Origin: Clostridiales bacterium
GTDB lineage: Bacteria; Bacillota; Clostridia; Clostridiales; Clostridiaceae
Reading direction: 5' to 3'
NCBI GenBank assembly: GCA_012519845.1
Contig: JAAYPK010000019.1
Span: 17,583-81,582, forward strand
Length of the DNA stretch: 64,000 nucleotides
The notes under the pieces were generated by a model. That model was given only the letters and a program-made list of their open reading frames with translations. It had not been told where the DNA came from and did no database searches. The translations under genes and the position numbers were made by a program. Shown piece after piece: positions 34,066-43,528 of this stretch. The stretch's first letter is position 1. Every line of letters starts with the position of its first letter.

Positions 34066-35913
34066 TTACATTTTTTTCTTTGACTTAAGACTATATACCA
34101 TAGCTAAAATCTCAGCAACAGCTTGATACAAGTCTTGTGGTATTTCTTTATCAATTTCAACTTGTTCATAAAGCATTCTTGCTAAGGGTTTATTCTCCAT
34201 AATAGGAACATTATTATTAAGTGCAATTTCTTTGATTTTTAATGCTACTAAGTCTGCTCCTTTAGCCACAACTAAAGGTGCTTCCATTTTGCCATCTTCA
34301 TACTTTATTGCAATTGCTAAATGAGTTGGGTTAGTAATAACCACTGTTGCATCTCTAACTGACTCCATCATTCTTCTAGATGCCATTTCTCTTTGCTTTT
34401 GCTTAATTTTTCCTTTTACTTTTGGATCTCCTTCCATTTGTTTATATTCATCTTTTACCTCTTGTTTTGTCATTCTCATATCTTTTTTAAAGAACTTATA
34501 TTGAACGAAATAATCTACTGCCGCTAATATAATCATAACAATAGATACTTTTACAAAAATCCCAGAAATTATTCCAAGAAGTTCTTTTCCTATGGAAGGA
34601 AGATATATATTGGATACTTGCAATATATCCCTATAATTAGTTAATACATAATCATATCCTATGTAACTTAAAATAATAACTACTAATAGATTCTTAATTA
34701 AATCTGCTATGCTTTTTTTAGAAAACATATTCTTAAATCCTGAAATTGGATTTAACTTTCCAAAAGAAGGTTTTAAGGTTTCTCCAGTTAATAAAAATCC
34801 TGTTTGCATTACTCCTCCAACAATTCCAGCTACCATTATTGGTATTGCTACTGGAAGTATACAAAGTGCTGCTTTTAAAATTAGATTTAACATAATTGTT
34901 CCTACTGATATTTCAGTAATATTTTGTAATAACCCCGATTGAAACATATATTGCATATAACTAGATAAAGTACTAGCAATAGTTCCAGCCAGTAAAATAA
35001 GTGCCATTGTACATGCAACCATTCCTAGGGCTAATGAAACATCTTTACTTCTTGCTATCTGACCTTTTTTCTTTGCATCTGATAATTTCTTAGGTGTTGC
35101 TTCCTCAGTTTTATCATCATTTGCAAAAATTAATAGCATAGGCGTAGCTAAAAGACTTTTAAATATATCCTCTAAAACTGTTGGTATACTATCAAAAGAA
35201 TATGATAATATTTTTATAAATATTGGTATAAATACTACAAAAGTAATTAAACCAACTATGATTTTAACAGGCATTCCAAGAATCATTACATTGATTTGTG
35301 GTACAACCCTTGAAATAAGTGCCATACATACATCTGTTATTAATATAATCAATACCAAAGGTATTGCTATTCTCACACCAATTACAAAATACTTTATAAA
35401 AGCATTTAGTATTACTTCAAATGAATTATCTAACATTATCCCATGTCCAATAGGAATAATATTAAAGCTTTCTATTAAACATTTTATTAATACATGATGA
35501 CCATCAACAATGAAAAACATAACTGTAGCTATAAAGTAAGATAAATTTGCCATTATAGTAGAATTTGTTTTACTAGTAGGGTCAATTACATTTAACATTG
35601 ATAAACCAACTTGCATATCCATATATGCTCCTGCCATTCTAACAACTTCAAAAACTAAATTAACAATGAAGCCTAGTAGTAAGCCACAAAGAACTTCACT
35701 TATCATATAATATGCCAACATATAATTATTACTTATATCAAGCAAGCTATTATAGTCTAGTCCTGAAACTATTGAATAAGCTAAAATTATGCCTAAAACT
35801 CCTTTCATTATATTAGGTGTTCCTGAAGGGAAAAATACCCTACACACTATAAAGAAAGAAGTTATTCTTATAAAAATGAAAAATATTGCTAGAAAGTAGG
35901 CTGTATCTAACAC
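34066..35913 (-). CDS. fliR-flhB: FliR-FlhB fusion, flagellar export gate
   Basis: A 615-residue fusion. Residues 1-250 are FliR (six-helix export-gate subunit); residues 262-615 are FlhB, beginning KTEEATPKKLSDAKKKGQIARSKD. The FlhB autocleavage motif NPTH lies at 528-531, and the C-terminal switch domain is complete. FlhB cleavage changes export from rod/hook to filament substrates. The fusion is known from several Clostridium species and ties the stoichiometry of the two gate subunits. The frame is uninterrupted, so it is not a sequencing frameshift. Confidence 0.96.
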   Translation of the reverse strand: MLDTAYFLAIFFIFIRITSFFIVCRVFFPSGTPNIMKGVLGIILAYSIVSGLDYNSLLDISNNYMLAYYMISEVLCGLLLGFIVNLVFEVVRMAGAYMDMQVGLSMLNVIDPTSKTNSTIMANLSYFIATVMFFIVDGHHVLIKCLIESFNIIPIGHGIMLDNSFEVILNAFIKYFVIGVRIAIPLVLIILITDVCMALISRVVPQINVMILGMPVKIIVGLITFVVFIPIFIKILSYSFDSIPTVLEDIFKSLLATPMLLIFANDDKTEEATPKKLSDAKKKGQIARSKDVSLALGMVACTMALILLAGTIASTLSSYMQYMFQSGLLQNITEISVGTIMLNLILKAALCILPVAIPIMVAGIVGGVMQTGFLLTGETLKPSFGKLNPISGFKNMFSKKSIADLIKNLLVVIILSYIGYDYVLTNYRDILQVSNIYLPSIGKELLGIISGIFVKVSIVMIILAAVDYFVQYKFFKKDMRMTKQEVKDEYKQMEGDPKVKGKIKQKQREMASRRMMESVRDATVVITNPTHLAIAIKYEDGKMEAPLVVAKGADLVALKIKEIALNNNVPIMENKPLARMLYEQVEIDKEIPQDLYQAVAEILAMVYSLKSKKKM

Positions 35914-35924
35914 TTAACTACCCC

Positions 35925-36194
35925 CTAGGTTGATATTTTAATAATCAAATCAAAAATTCTTTCAGTAAAAGAACTGATAGTATGTAACATCCAATTGCCA
36001 CAAACAATCCCAATTACAGCTGCTCCAATTAACTTTGGAACAAAAGTTAATGTTTGTTCTTGTATTTGTGTTGTTGCCTGCAGAATACTAATTAGTAACC
36101 CAATTACAATAGAAACAATCAATATAGGTGCTGCTACTTTTAAAGCTGTATATATTGCATCTTTTACTACTCCATTTACTAAATTCTCTGTCAT
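35925..36194 (-). CDS. fliQ: Flagellar export gate protein FliQ
   Basis: An 89-residue protein with two membrane helices; the segment ISILQATTQIQEQTLTFVPK is the FliQ signature. It packs with FliP and FliR to form the export channel. It is spaced 11 bases from the neighbours on each side in the order fliP-fliQ-fliR. Confidence 0.95.
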   Translation of the reverse strand: MTENLVNGVVKDAIYTALKVAAPILIVSIVIGLLISILQATTQIQEQTLTFVPKLIGAAVIGIVCGNWMLHTISSFTERIFDLIIKIST

Positions 36195-36205
36195 CTTAAT
36201 TCACC

Positions 36206-37000
36206 TCACCCAAAACTCATTATTAACGATCTTACTAATAGGTACCAGCCATCTACCATTACAAATAGTAATAATTTAAAAGGCAGTGAAACCATAGCTG
36301 GCGGTAACATAAACATTCCCATTGACATTAGTACACTTCCAACTACTAAATCTATTAGTATAAATGGTAAATACAACAAGAACCCTATCATGAAAGCTGT
36401 TTTTAACTCACTTATTGCAAAAGCAGGTACTAATACTGTAAAAGGTATATCATTCGGTTCATTAAATTCTTCATTTTCAAGCCCTGCTGATTCTATGAAA
36501 AGTTGTAAATCTTTCTGCCTAGTTTGATTTGCAAGAAATTCCTTAAGGGGTTTTCCCCCTTGCTCAATTGCTTCTTCTTGTGATATTTCATTATTTAAAT
36601 AGGGCTGTATTCCTTTATCATTCATTTCTGTAAACACTGGTGACATAATGAAAAAGGTTAAAAATAAAGCTAGTCCAATTAAAATTTGATTTGGTATTGA
36701 TTGTGAAGCTCCCAAAGCACTTTTTAAAAATGAAAATACTACTATTATCCTTGTAAAACAAGTAACCATAATAATAATTGAAGGTAATAAGGATAACACT
36801 GTAAAGAATAATAATAATTTTATATTTGCTACATAATCTTGTGGTGTCCCTTCCCCTTCTCCACCAAGAGAAATATTAACATTTGGAATTTGCACTTCAT
36901 CTGGTGCAGCATAAGCTGTTATACTTGACACACCAATTATTACAAAAGCTAATAAAAGTATAAATCCTATTTTTTTCTTACTTAATCTTAATTTATTCAT
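36206..37000 (-). CDS. fliP: Flagellar export gate protein FliP
   Basis: A 264-residue protein with a cleavable signal peptide (IGFILLLAFVIIGVSSITAYA) and four helices. FliP signatures include LLFFTVLSLLPSIIIMVTCF, LIGLALFLTFFIMSPVF and VLVPAFAISELKTAFMIGF. Five FliP subunits form the core of the export gate. It overlaps fliO by 8 bases. Confidence 0.96.
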   Translation of the reverse strand: MNKLRLSKKKIGFILLLAFVIIGVSSITAYAAPDEVQIPNVNISLGGEGEGTPQDYVANIKLLLFFTVLSLLPSIIIMVTCFTRIIVVFSFLKSALGASQSIPNQILIGLALFLTFFIMSPVFTEMNDKGIQPYLNNEISQEEAIEQGGKPLKEFLANQTRQKDLQLFIESAGLENEEFNEPNDIPFTVLVPAFAISELKTAFMIGFLLYLPFILIDLVVGSVLMSMGMFMLPPAMVSLPFKLLLFVMVDGWYLLVRSLIMSFG

Positions 37001-37355
37001 TTTTATCTTCCTTTGACTTTATTTTGTTTATTAACTTATCAAATGCATGTGTCATATTCTCATAAGACTCTCTTTTCATTTCTTGAATTTCTTCAATTTC
37101 CTCTTGCGTTAATTCTTGTAATTTTTCTGTATGTCTCGAACTAGTTAGTAAAACCATTCCCTTTTTACCAATTTTAACTACAACTATGTAAGTTTCTTTA
37201 GAAATTTGCATTCTATCAATTATGTTTATATATTTTTTATTGTTAATTGATTTCAAACTATTGTTACTGAATTTTATTACAATCATCATTAGTCCAAATA
37301 TTACCACTAACCCAAATATTAATTTTATTATCATTACTACAAATTCGAAATCCAT
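36993..37355 (-). CDS. fliO: Flagellar biosynthesis protein FliO (FliZ)
   Basis: A 120-residue protein with one N-terminal membrane helix (IIKLIFGLVVIFGLMMIVI) and a short cytoplasmic domain with NIIDRMQISKETYIVVVKIGKKGMVLLTS, matching the FliO/FliZ family pattern. It assists assembly of the FliP ring. Its position between fliL and fliP supports the call even though the sequence is weakly conserved. Confidence 0.85.
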   Translation of the reverse strand: MDFEFVVMIIKLIFGLVVIFGLMMIVIKFSNNSLKSINNKKYINIIDRMQISKETYIVVVKIGKKGMVLLTSSRHTEKLQELTQEEIEEIQEMKRESYENMTHAFDKLINKIKSKEDKNE

Positions 37356-37375
37356 ATTATTCTTCCTTTATATAT

Positions 37376-37828
37376 TTATTGTACTAGTAAATCCCCTGGA
37401 AAATATACATTAATTATACTACCTTTTTTTAATAATTTGTTAATTTCACTTACAAGTTCTTTTTTTATTGTTTCCTCATTATCTGAAGTAAAATCTTCAC
37501 TGCTTTTTGACTTTAAATAAAATATAGTTTTATCTTTTATTTCTACAGTTTTGTTAGTAATTTCTTCAGCTAAATCTGAATTTTTTTTGTCATAAGAAAT
37601 ATAAACTGATGCCTTTACATATTTCTTTCCACTTTCATCATTTAAATTTACTGTAGCCGCCTCCAAAATAGGTACTTTTTCTTCTGTCACTTCTCCAGTA
37701 TTATTTTTTTGCATAAATAAATATACTCCACCAAAAGTTCCAGCTCCTACAACTACTAAAAGTAAAATTATGATTACTAATGGATTCATTTTCTTTCCTG
37801 GTTCATTTGCTACATTATTTTCAGACAT
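37376..37828 (-). CDS. fliL: Flagellar basal body-associated protein FliL
   Basis: A 150-residue single-span membrane protein (LVIIILLLVVVGAGTFGGVYLF near the N-terminus) with a periplasmic-side FliL domain ending in a conserved-type INKLLKKGSIINVYFPGDLLVQ. It stabilises stators around the rod. It lies 3 bases after motB, within the stator-export part of the operon. Confidence 0.9.
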   Translation of the reverse strand: MSENNVANEPGKKMNPLVIIILLLVVVGAGTFGGVYLFMQKNNTGEVTEEKVPILEAATVNLNDESGKKYVKASVYISYDKKNSDLAEEITNKTVEIKDKTIFYLKSKSSEDFTSDNEETIKKELVSEINKLLKKGSIINVYFPGDLLVQ

Positions 37829-37831
37829 AAT

Positions 37832-38566
37832 TTATCCCTCCTTGCTATTACTTGCAACAATTAAAATATTAACTCTTCTATTAATTGCTCTATTCTCATC
37901 TGAATCATTTGCAACTAATGGTTTTACTTCTCCACAGCCTTGTGACAAAAACCTTGTTTCATTTTGACTCTTTTCTTCAGTAAAGTATCTTAACACCCTT
38001 GAAGCTCTAGCTCCAGAAAGTTCCCAATTTGATGGGAATTGTGCTGTTTTTATTGGAACATTGTCAGTATGTCCCTCAATAATAATATTATTTGGAAGTG
38101 TGGAAATTAAAGCATTAATCTTATCTAAAACATCAAAGGAATCTTCTTTTAATTCTGCTTCACCAGTTTCAAATAAAATACTATCCTTTAATTGAATTAT
38201 TACTCCTCTTTCATCTGAAATAATAGAAACTACTGATGCTAAATCATTAGATTCTACAAACTCCTTAACTTCTTCATAAGTTTGATTCTCTGCTCCTTCT
38301 CCTTCTTCATCAGTTGGCTCAATTTTTGACTCTCCACCAATTAAAGGTACCTGACCATCATAAATATCATATTCAAGAATTGAATTTGCACTTGACCCTG
38401 TTAATACCTGATTTAATGCTTGCGAAATTTGTTTCAATTTTTGGGTATCAACAGATGATATTGAATAAAGAAGAACAAAAAACGTAAGTAATAATGTTAC
38501 TGTATCTGCATATGTATCAATCCAATTACTCTCAGGTAATTTAGGTTTTTCTCTTTTTCTTGCCAT
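37832..38566 (-). CDS. motB: Flagellar motor stator protein MotB
   Basis: A 244-residue protein. The membrane helix carries the proton-channel aspartate in WIDTYADTVTLLLTFF. The C-terminal OmpA-like peptidoglycan-binding domain (IIEGHTDNVPI, NWELSGARASRVLRYF) anchors the stator. It partners with motA, 3 bases upstream. The gene pair sits inside the flagellar operon rather than apart, as is usual in clostridia. Confidence 0.95.
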   Translation of the reverse strand: MARKREKPKLPESNWIDTYADTVTLLLTFFVLLYSISSVDTQKLKQISQALNQVLTGSSANSILEYDIYDGQVPLIGGESKIEPTDEEGEGAENQTYEEVKEFVESNDLASVVSIISDERGVIIQLKDSILFETGEAELKEDSFDVLDKINALISTLPNNIIIEGHTDNVPIKTAQFPSNWELSGARASRVLRYFTEEKSQNETRFLSQGCGEVKPLVANDSDENRAINRRVNILIVASNSKEG

Positions 38567-38569
38567 AAC

Positions 38570-39373
38570 CTATACAACCCCTTCACTACTCTCTTGAACA
38601 GTAGATAAGTATTTAATTCTTTCATTTGGTTCCAAATATGTTAATAATTTTTCTTCTACTATTCTCGGATTTACTCCTGATTGAATTGCAAGTATTCCTT
38701 CTAGCATCATTTCTCTTTCCTTAACTTCTTTTGAACTTTTTCTTGCTAAGTTTGCAGCAATAGGATTACAGAACATATTTGCAAGTATTGATCCGTAAAA
38801 TGTTGTTATTAATGCTTTACCCATACCAGCTCCAATTGAAGCAGCATCAGATAAGTCTACAAGCATTTGTATTAACCCTATTAATGTTCCTAACATACCA
38901 AAAGCTGGAGCATATGCACCCCACATTGAAAAAATAGCAGAAGAAGAATTATGTCTGCTTTCCATTTCTTCAATTTCTAATTCCATAATACTTTTAATAG
39001 TATCTGGTTCAATACCATCTACCACCATTTGAAGTCCCTTCTTTAAAAATGCATCATCTAACTTAGATATATCATCTTCTAAAGATAAAAGTCCTTCCTT
39101 TCTAGCCCTTTTTGATAATGCTGAAAATTGATTAACCACTTCTATGTTAGAAGATTTTTTTTCTTTAAAGGATTGTACAAATAGTTTACCTAATTTTTTA
39201 AGATCATCATTATTAATTGAAACTAATACTGCTCCTAATGATCCTCCAACTGTTATAAATATAGATTGGTAATCCCAGAAAATAGCATAACCAGCTGAAG
39301 AATTCATTCCCCAAATCATTAAAACAATTCCTATTACTAGTCCAATCCCTGTTAAAGCATCTGACTTTTTCAT
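38570..39373 (-). CDS. motA: Flagellar motor stator protein MotA
   Basis: A 267-residue membrane protein with four helices. The MotA/TolQ-type motif (AYAPAFGMLGTLIGLIQML and ALITTFYGSILANMF) and the cytoplasmic charged loop are present. It forms the ion-driven stator with MotB and turns the rotor. It starts 11 bases after flbD. Confidence 0.95.
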   Translation of the reverse strand: MKKSDALTGIGLVIGIVLMIWGMNSSAGYAIFWDYQSIFITVGGSLGAVLVSINNDDLKKLGKLFVQSFKEKKSSNIEVVNQFSALSKRARKEGLLSLEDDISKLDDAFLKKGLQMVVDGIEPDTIKSIMELEIEEMESRHNSSSAIFSMWGAYAPAFGMLGTLIGLIQMLVDLSDAASIGAGMGKALITTFYGSILANMFCNPIAANLARKSSKEVKEREMMLEGILAIQSGVNPRIVEEKLLTYLEPNERIKYLSTVQESSEGVV

Positions 39374-39384
39374 ATTATTGCCTC

Positions 39385-39576
39385 CTATATTTTAAATGTA
39401 AAAATCTTATTTTTATATCTAATTACTTTATCTTTAACTTCTTGTAAACTTTCTAATACAATATACCTTTTCCCATTTGTCAGCGTTATCAATGTTTCTG
39501 GAACTTCTTCTATCTTTTCAATATGATCTGCATTTAAAGTGAATCCAGTATTATCCATCCCAGTTAAATCAATCAT
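39385..39576 (-). CDS. flbD: Flagellar FlbD family protein (SwrD-like)
   Basis: A 63-residue protein matching the FlbD/SwrD pattern MIDLTGMDNTGFTLNADHIEKIEE. The ATG at 39576 has AGGAGGG five bases upstream and gives the usual family length; a longer reading from 39615 is not supported. In Bacillus, SwrD raises motor torque. It lies just before motA, which fits that role. Confidence 0.88.
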   Translation of the reverse strand: MIDLTGMDNTGFTLNADHIEKIEEVPETLITLTNGKRYIVLESLQEVKDKVIRYKNKIFTFKI

Positions 39577-39601
39577 AAATTCCCTCCTAATAACTTTTAT
39601 T

Positions 39602-39629
39602 TCGGGAATAAACAATAGTTTATTCCCGA
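39602..39629 (-). terminator. Hairpin between flgE and flbD
   Basis: Perfect 11-base arms (39602-39612, 39619-39629) with a 6-base loop; no T-run follows on the minus strand (AAATAAAAG). It may partially attenuate or protect the 3' end of the abundant hook mRNA rather than stop the operon. Confidence 0.5.
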
Positions 39630-39646
39630 CTTTATTATATTGTTAA

Positions 39647-42313
39647 CTATCTTTTTAAATTAATAATATCTTGTAAGATTTCATCTCCAGTATTAATTAT
39701 CTTACCATTTGCTTGGAAAGCTCTTGTAGCTGTAATCATATCAGTAAATTGTTCAGCTAAATCAACATTTGACATTTCAAGCATGTTTTGTACCATTTCA
39801 CCATATCCTAAGCTGTTATCGTCTCCTAATGTTCCTACACCACATTTAATTAATGCATCACCTGAGTTAACAGACATTGTATATAAATTTCCACCCATTT
39901 TAGTTAGACCTTCTGGGTTTTGGAAGTTTGCCATAGCAATTTGTCCAAGTGCTGCCACTCTTCCATCTTCTAACATACCATTTATTACACCATTTTTATC
40001 AATTGTAAAACTTGTTACTCTTAATTCTGTATCTGTTCCTGGTATTCTTACTTTGTCTGGTATTTTCATACTTTTTAAAGCTCCATCATAGGCATATACA
40101 TCATTTGTTCCATCAACAAAGTTTATTGTTCCATTCTCATTAATACTTTGAACTGGAGTACCACCATATGTTTCCTCTGATTCAGTTCCATTTATTACAA
40201 CTGGTGCTCCTGATACAGTTACCACTTGATTAATATTTTCTTGTTGTAATGTTCTATTTATTGCATTTTGAATTGCTTGAGCATTTAATGAACCTGATAC
40301 AAAGTCTCCATTAATGGTAATTGTCTTTGTATTATTATTTATTGTAGCTTCTGTTTTTGTACCAGATGTAATATTCCCTACTTGAATTTTATATCCATTT
40401 AAATATGAACCTTCTGAAAAATTAAATTTAAGATTTAATGCTTCAGCTTCTCCTGGTGCTAAATCATCTTCTCCACCTTCAACAGTGTTACTAACTAATC
40501 CAGAATATACTTTTGAAGATCCTGATATTTTTACACTTTCAGTAATTGATGCAGCATTTAAAGCACTATTAATTGCATCTTGTAAATTTGTTCTTGTTAC
40601 AGCTCCTGGTGTAATAAAATCACCACTTATTAACACTTGTTTATTAGTACTATCAACAACAGCTGACAAACCTGGTGTATTTATATCAGCAATAACAAAT
40701 TCATATCCATCTAAAGCTGATGCCAATGTTTTATCTGTTGCTGTTGGGAATTCAATTGTTAATCCTTGTGCAAGCTCTATATTCTTTGGTTTTACATAAT
40801 CAACACCATCTGATCCAAATTCAACTATTGCTGTGCTATCATTAACTCCAGTACCTCCTGCAGCAACTGTTAATTCTGCATTAATTCCAGCTTTAGTTAA
40901 AGCATAATTAAGCTTTGTTTGTAATTGGTCTGGAGTAACTGAAGTCATATCACCATCAACTCTTATTGCCTTTGATACTTTATCAACAGTAACATTTAAA
41001 GCAGTTCCTGTTGTTGTATCTCCATATTTTATTGTGAATCCATTAAGTGAGGATCCATAACCATCGCTTATATCACTGCCAATTACATATGTACCAAAAT
41101 TTGCAGTTAATCCTGTATTGCCGTCTTTATCTGTTAATGTTGGTGCTTTTGCAACTATTGTTTCAGATGTTTTTGCACTTATTCCTGATAAATTTAATGC
41201 CGAACCAGAAATAGATTTAACTCCTTGATCAACACCTGCTGTTGTTAATGCTGAATTAATTACTTCCTTTAAATCTTTTGCAGTTACAGCACCGCTTGTC
41301 ATAAAATCCCCATTAATTACAACAGTTTTTTCAGTTGTATTTACATTTGCAGATAACCCAGCTTCATTGATTTTTCCTATTTGGAATGTATACCCGTTAA
41401 TAGCAGCCCCTTCTTCAAATTGTAATGTAAATCCACCTACTGTTACATTTCCTGGTGCAGTTTTTGATGTACCACCTTTAATAGCTTCAGTTGTTAAATC
41501 GTCAAAGGTTTGTGTTTTTCCTGTTACATAAATTGCTTGAGATATACCAGCTGATGATAAACCTTTTGTAATAGCATTTTGAATAGCATTAGCATCTAAT
41601 GTTCCTGTTGAAGAAAAATCTCCATTTAAAGTTATTATCTTTGTTGATCTATCTACAGTTGCAGATGTAACTGTATTTGGCCCTATTTGCCCTAATACTA
41701 TTTTATATCCGTTTAATTGTGATCCAGGACCAAATTTAAAATCATATCCTGCTGATGAAACGCTGTTTGAAGATTGTTCAGTAGCTGGTCTTGAGCTATC
41801 ATCATTAGTTAATGAGTAACCCATTATCCTATATCCATCACCAGTTAATAAATTTCCTTCACTATCTTTAATAAATGAACCATCTCTTGTATACATTAAT
41901 GATGATCCACTTGTTGATAAGGAATTGTCATCAATTGTATGAGTTCCTGCTGCATGATTAACTTGAATTTGAGAATCTCCATTTATAACAGGTCCATTAC
42001 TTACAATGAAGAAACCTGCCTTATCAATAGCAACATCTAGAGTTCTTCCAGTAGATTGTAAATTTCCATAAGTCATAATACTATCAATACTTGCAAGTTG
42101 TGCTCCAAGTCCTACCTGGCTTGCATTAACACCACCTTGTGATCCTGTTGGAGCCATTGCATTTTTAACATTTTGACTTAACATATCTGTAAATCTTGCT
42201 CTTTGTGATTTAAAACTTGTAGTCCCTACATTAGCTATATTATTTCCTATTACATCAAGCTTTGTTTGGTTTACTTTCATTCCACTTATACCTGAATACA
42301 TTGATCTTAACAT
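39647..42313 (-). CDS. flgE: Flagellar hook protein FlgE, enlarged by tandem repeats
   Basis: An 888-residue hook protein, about twice the common 400 residues. The N-terminus (KVNQTKLDVIGNNIANVGTT, TLDVAIDKAGFFIV) and C-terminus (VDLAEQFTDMITATRAFQAN) are standard. Between residues 190 and 705 are five degenerate repeats of about 75 residues spaced about 105-110 apart. Each reads roughly LNGYxIxxGxI, a strand with VD..TKxIxINGDF, and a helix IQxAINxAL..AGI ending in VSG. They are likely surface domains of the hook, possibly related to flagellin hook IN motifs. AGGAGG precedes the ATG. Confidence 0.93.
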   Translation of the reverse strand: MLRSMYSGISGMKVNQTKLDVIGNNIANVGTTSFKSQRARFTDMLSQNVKNAMAPTGSQGGVNASQVGLGAQLASIDSIMTYGNLQSTGRTLDVAIDKAGFFIVSNGPVINGDSQIQVNHAAGTHTIDDNSLSTSGSSLMYTRDGSFIKDSEGNLLTGDGYRIMGYSLTNDDSSRPATEQSSNSVSSAGYDFKFGPGSQLNGYKIVLGQIGPNTVTSATVDRSTKIITLNGDFSSTGTLDANAIQNAITKGLSSAGISQAIYVTGKTQTFDDLTTEAIKGGTSKTAPGNVTVGGFTLQFEEGAAINGYTFQIGKINEAGLSANVNTTEKTVVINGDFMTSGAVTAKDLKEVINSALTTAGVDQGVKSISGSALNLSGISAKTSETIVAKAPTLTDKDGNTGLTANFGTYVIGSDISDGYGSSLNGFTIKYGDTTTGTALNVTVDKVSKAIRVDGDMTSVTPDQLQTKLNYALTKAGINAELTVAAGGTGVNDSTAIVEFGSDGVDYVKPKNIELAQGLTIEFPTATDKTLASALDGYEFVIADINTPGLSAVVDSTNKQVLISGDFITPGAVTRTNLQDAINSALNAASITESVKISGSSKVYSGLVSNTVEGGEDDLAPGEAEALNLKFNFSEGSYLNGYKIQVGNITSGTKTEATINNNTKTITINGDFVSGSLNAQAIQNAINRTLQQENINQVVTVSGAPVVINGTESEETYGGTPVQSINENGTINFVDGTNDVYAYDGALKSMKIPDKVRIPGTDTELRVTSFTIDKNGVINGMLEDGRVAALGQIAMANFQNPEGLTKMGGNLYTMSVNSGDALIKCGVGTLGDDNSLGYGEMVQNMLEMSNVDLAEQFTDMITATRAFQANGKIINTGDEILQDIINLKR
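40208..41737 (-). repeat. Five protein-level repeats inside flgE
   Basis: Copies at residues 193-266, 298-371, 409-486, 520-600 and 629-702 of the hook protein. All share a GY/GF near the start, an INGDF-type turn and an amphipathic helix with IN/LN.AL. DNA identity between copies is low, so the duplications are old or under diversifying selection. Confidence 0.75.
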
Positions 42314-42400
42314 TTTTTAACCTCCACTCTTATCTTTTAAAATTACTTGCTTCTATCAATCAGCAAGTTAGTAAGGCCTCCTTATTAAATACGGTCCAGC

Positions 42401-42790
42401 CTATAAAATTACTACACTATCTATATTCGTAAATATATTTTCTCCTGCTCTATCCTTCTCTACTGCAGTAATAATTGTTTTATTTTCAATACTTGTAACT
42501 AAAGCTACGTCCTTGTATAACATTACAGAATTCTTCGAGCCTTTACCTTCTGCCAATTTAAATCCTTTTTCAATAACTTCCATATCCTTATCAGAAAAAT
42601 CTATATTTTTTAATCTTTCTGAAGCATGTTTAGATACGGTAAAACCTTTAGTTTCATCAATCTTTTTATTTAATATGTCTTGGAAATTAGTCTTGGATTT
42701 ATTTTTATCCTTTGTTATATTATTGGTATTTTGAAAGCCCCCTATATTACCTACAGGGTATGCTTTTCCATTTACAATTCTATAACCCAT
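42401..42790 (-). CDS. Flagellar operon protein of the TIGR02530 type
   Basis: A 129-residue protein with the family pattern FTVSKHASERLKNIDFSDKD and a C-terminal KTIITAVEKDRAGENIFTNIDSVVI. Members sit between flgD and flgE in Firmicute flagellar operons, as here; their role in hook assembly is not settled. No signal peptide or membrane segment. It is 20 bases after flgD and 87 bases before flgE; that gap holds only a small 7-bp hairpin (42345-42368). Confidence 0.85.
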   Translation of the reverse strand: MGYRIVNGKAYPVGNIGGFQNTNNITKDKNKSKTNFQDILNKKIDETKGFTVSKHASERLKNIDFSDKDMEVIEKGFKLAEGKGSKNSVMLYKDVALVTSIENKTIITAVEKDRAGENIFTNIDSVVIL

Positions 42791-42810
42791 AGTAATACTT
42801 TTAAATCCTC

Positions 42811-43518
42811 CTATTCATTATCAGTACTATTTTCCACATCCTCACTACTAAAATCGCCAACTTTAACTATTTTGTCATAAGAATATTCCTTAATTTCTCC
42901 TGATTCTAATTCTACCCTAACTTTAATTGCTCCATTATCTTTGTATGTACCCTTTACTGTTCCAGTTACTGCTGGTAAATCCTTACCATTTTCATCTTGA
43001 TCAACAATTTGCACTTCCTTGTTAATAAAAGATGATGCTAATAAAAACGACATATTACCATTAATATTTGTTAATGGCGGTATTGAATAGTCTGGAACTT
43101 CAACAATAGATACAATATTTTCAACTGGAAAATCTTTTATTACATTTTTCCCATTTTCATTTACAGTCATATGTATTGTTGTCCCACTAGTCGTAGTTGA
43201 AACACTTTGAATAATTCCAGTAATTTGTACTCCTTGTGCATCTACATTACTTACTGTTGCACCCTTACCCACTAGATTTTGATTGGCAAATTTAGTCATT
43301 GTATTATTTAAATTTGTCATTTGCTCCATGGCTGCAAATTGTGCTAATTGTGATACATATTGTGTTGAATCAATATCTGCAGTTGGATCTTGGTTTGCAA
43401 GTTCTGCTGCTAAAATAGTTAAAAAAGCGTTTTTATCAAGATCTTGCCCTGGTTTTACAATGGGAGTACCTAAATCAGTTTTATTTTGTCCTGCATAAAT
43501 GCTTGCAACATTTGCCAT
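42811..43518 (-). CDS. flgD: Flagellar hook capping protein FlgD
   Basis: A 235-residue protein with the FlgD N-terminal signature DKNAFLTILAAELANQDPTADIDSTQYVSQLAQFAAMEQM. The C-terminal part (residues 110-235) is a Tudor/FnIII-like region that is less conserved. FlgD forms the scaffold cap on which FlgE polymerises. It follows fliK by 10 bases, in the usual fliK-flgD-flgE order. Confidence 0.94.
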   Translation of the reverse strand: MANVASIYAGQNKTDLGTPIVKPGQDLDKNAFLTILAAELANQDPTADIDSTQYVSQLAQFAAMEQMTNLNNTMTKFANQNLVGKGATVSNVDAQGVQITGIIQSVSTTTSGTTIHMTVNENGKNVIKDFPVENIVSIVEVPDYSIPPLTNINGNMSFLLASSFINKEVQIVDQDENGKDLPAVTGTVKGTYKDNGAIKVRVELESGEIKEYSYDKIVKVGDFSSEDVENSTDNE

Positions 43519-43528
43519 TTTATACCTC

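Noticed and set aside
40208..41737. The flgE repeats as a CRISPR-like or DNA-level tandem array
   Set aside because: The repeats are only recognisable in protein sequence, spaced over 300 bases, and lie inside a continuous coding frame.
42345..42368. Short hairpin and a possible 7-codon TTG leader peptide before flgE (near AAGGAGGCC)
   Set aside because: The stem is only 7 bp and the putative peptide has no recognisable feature; it is more likely ordinary intergenic sequence.
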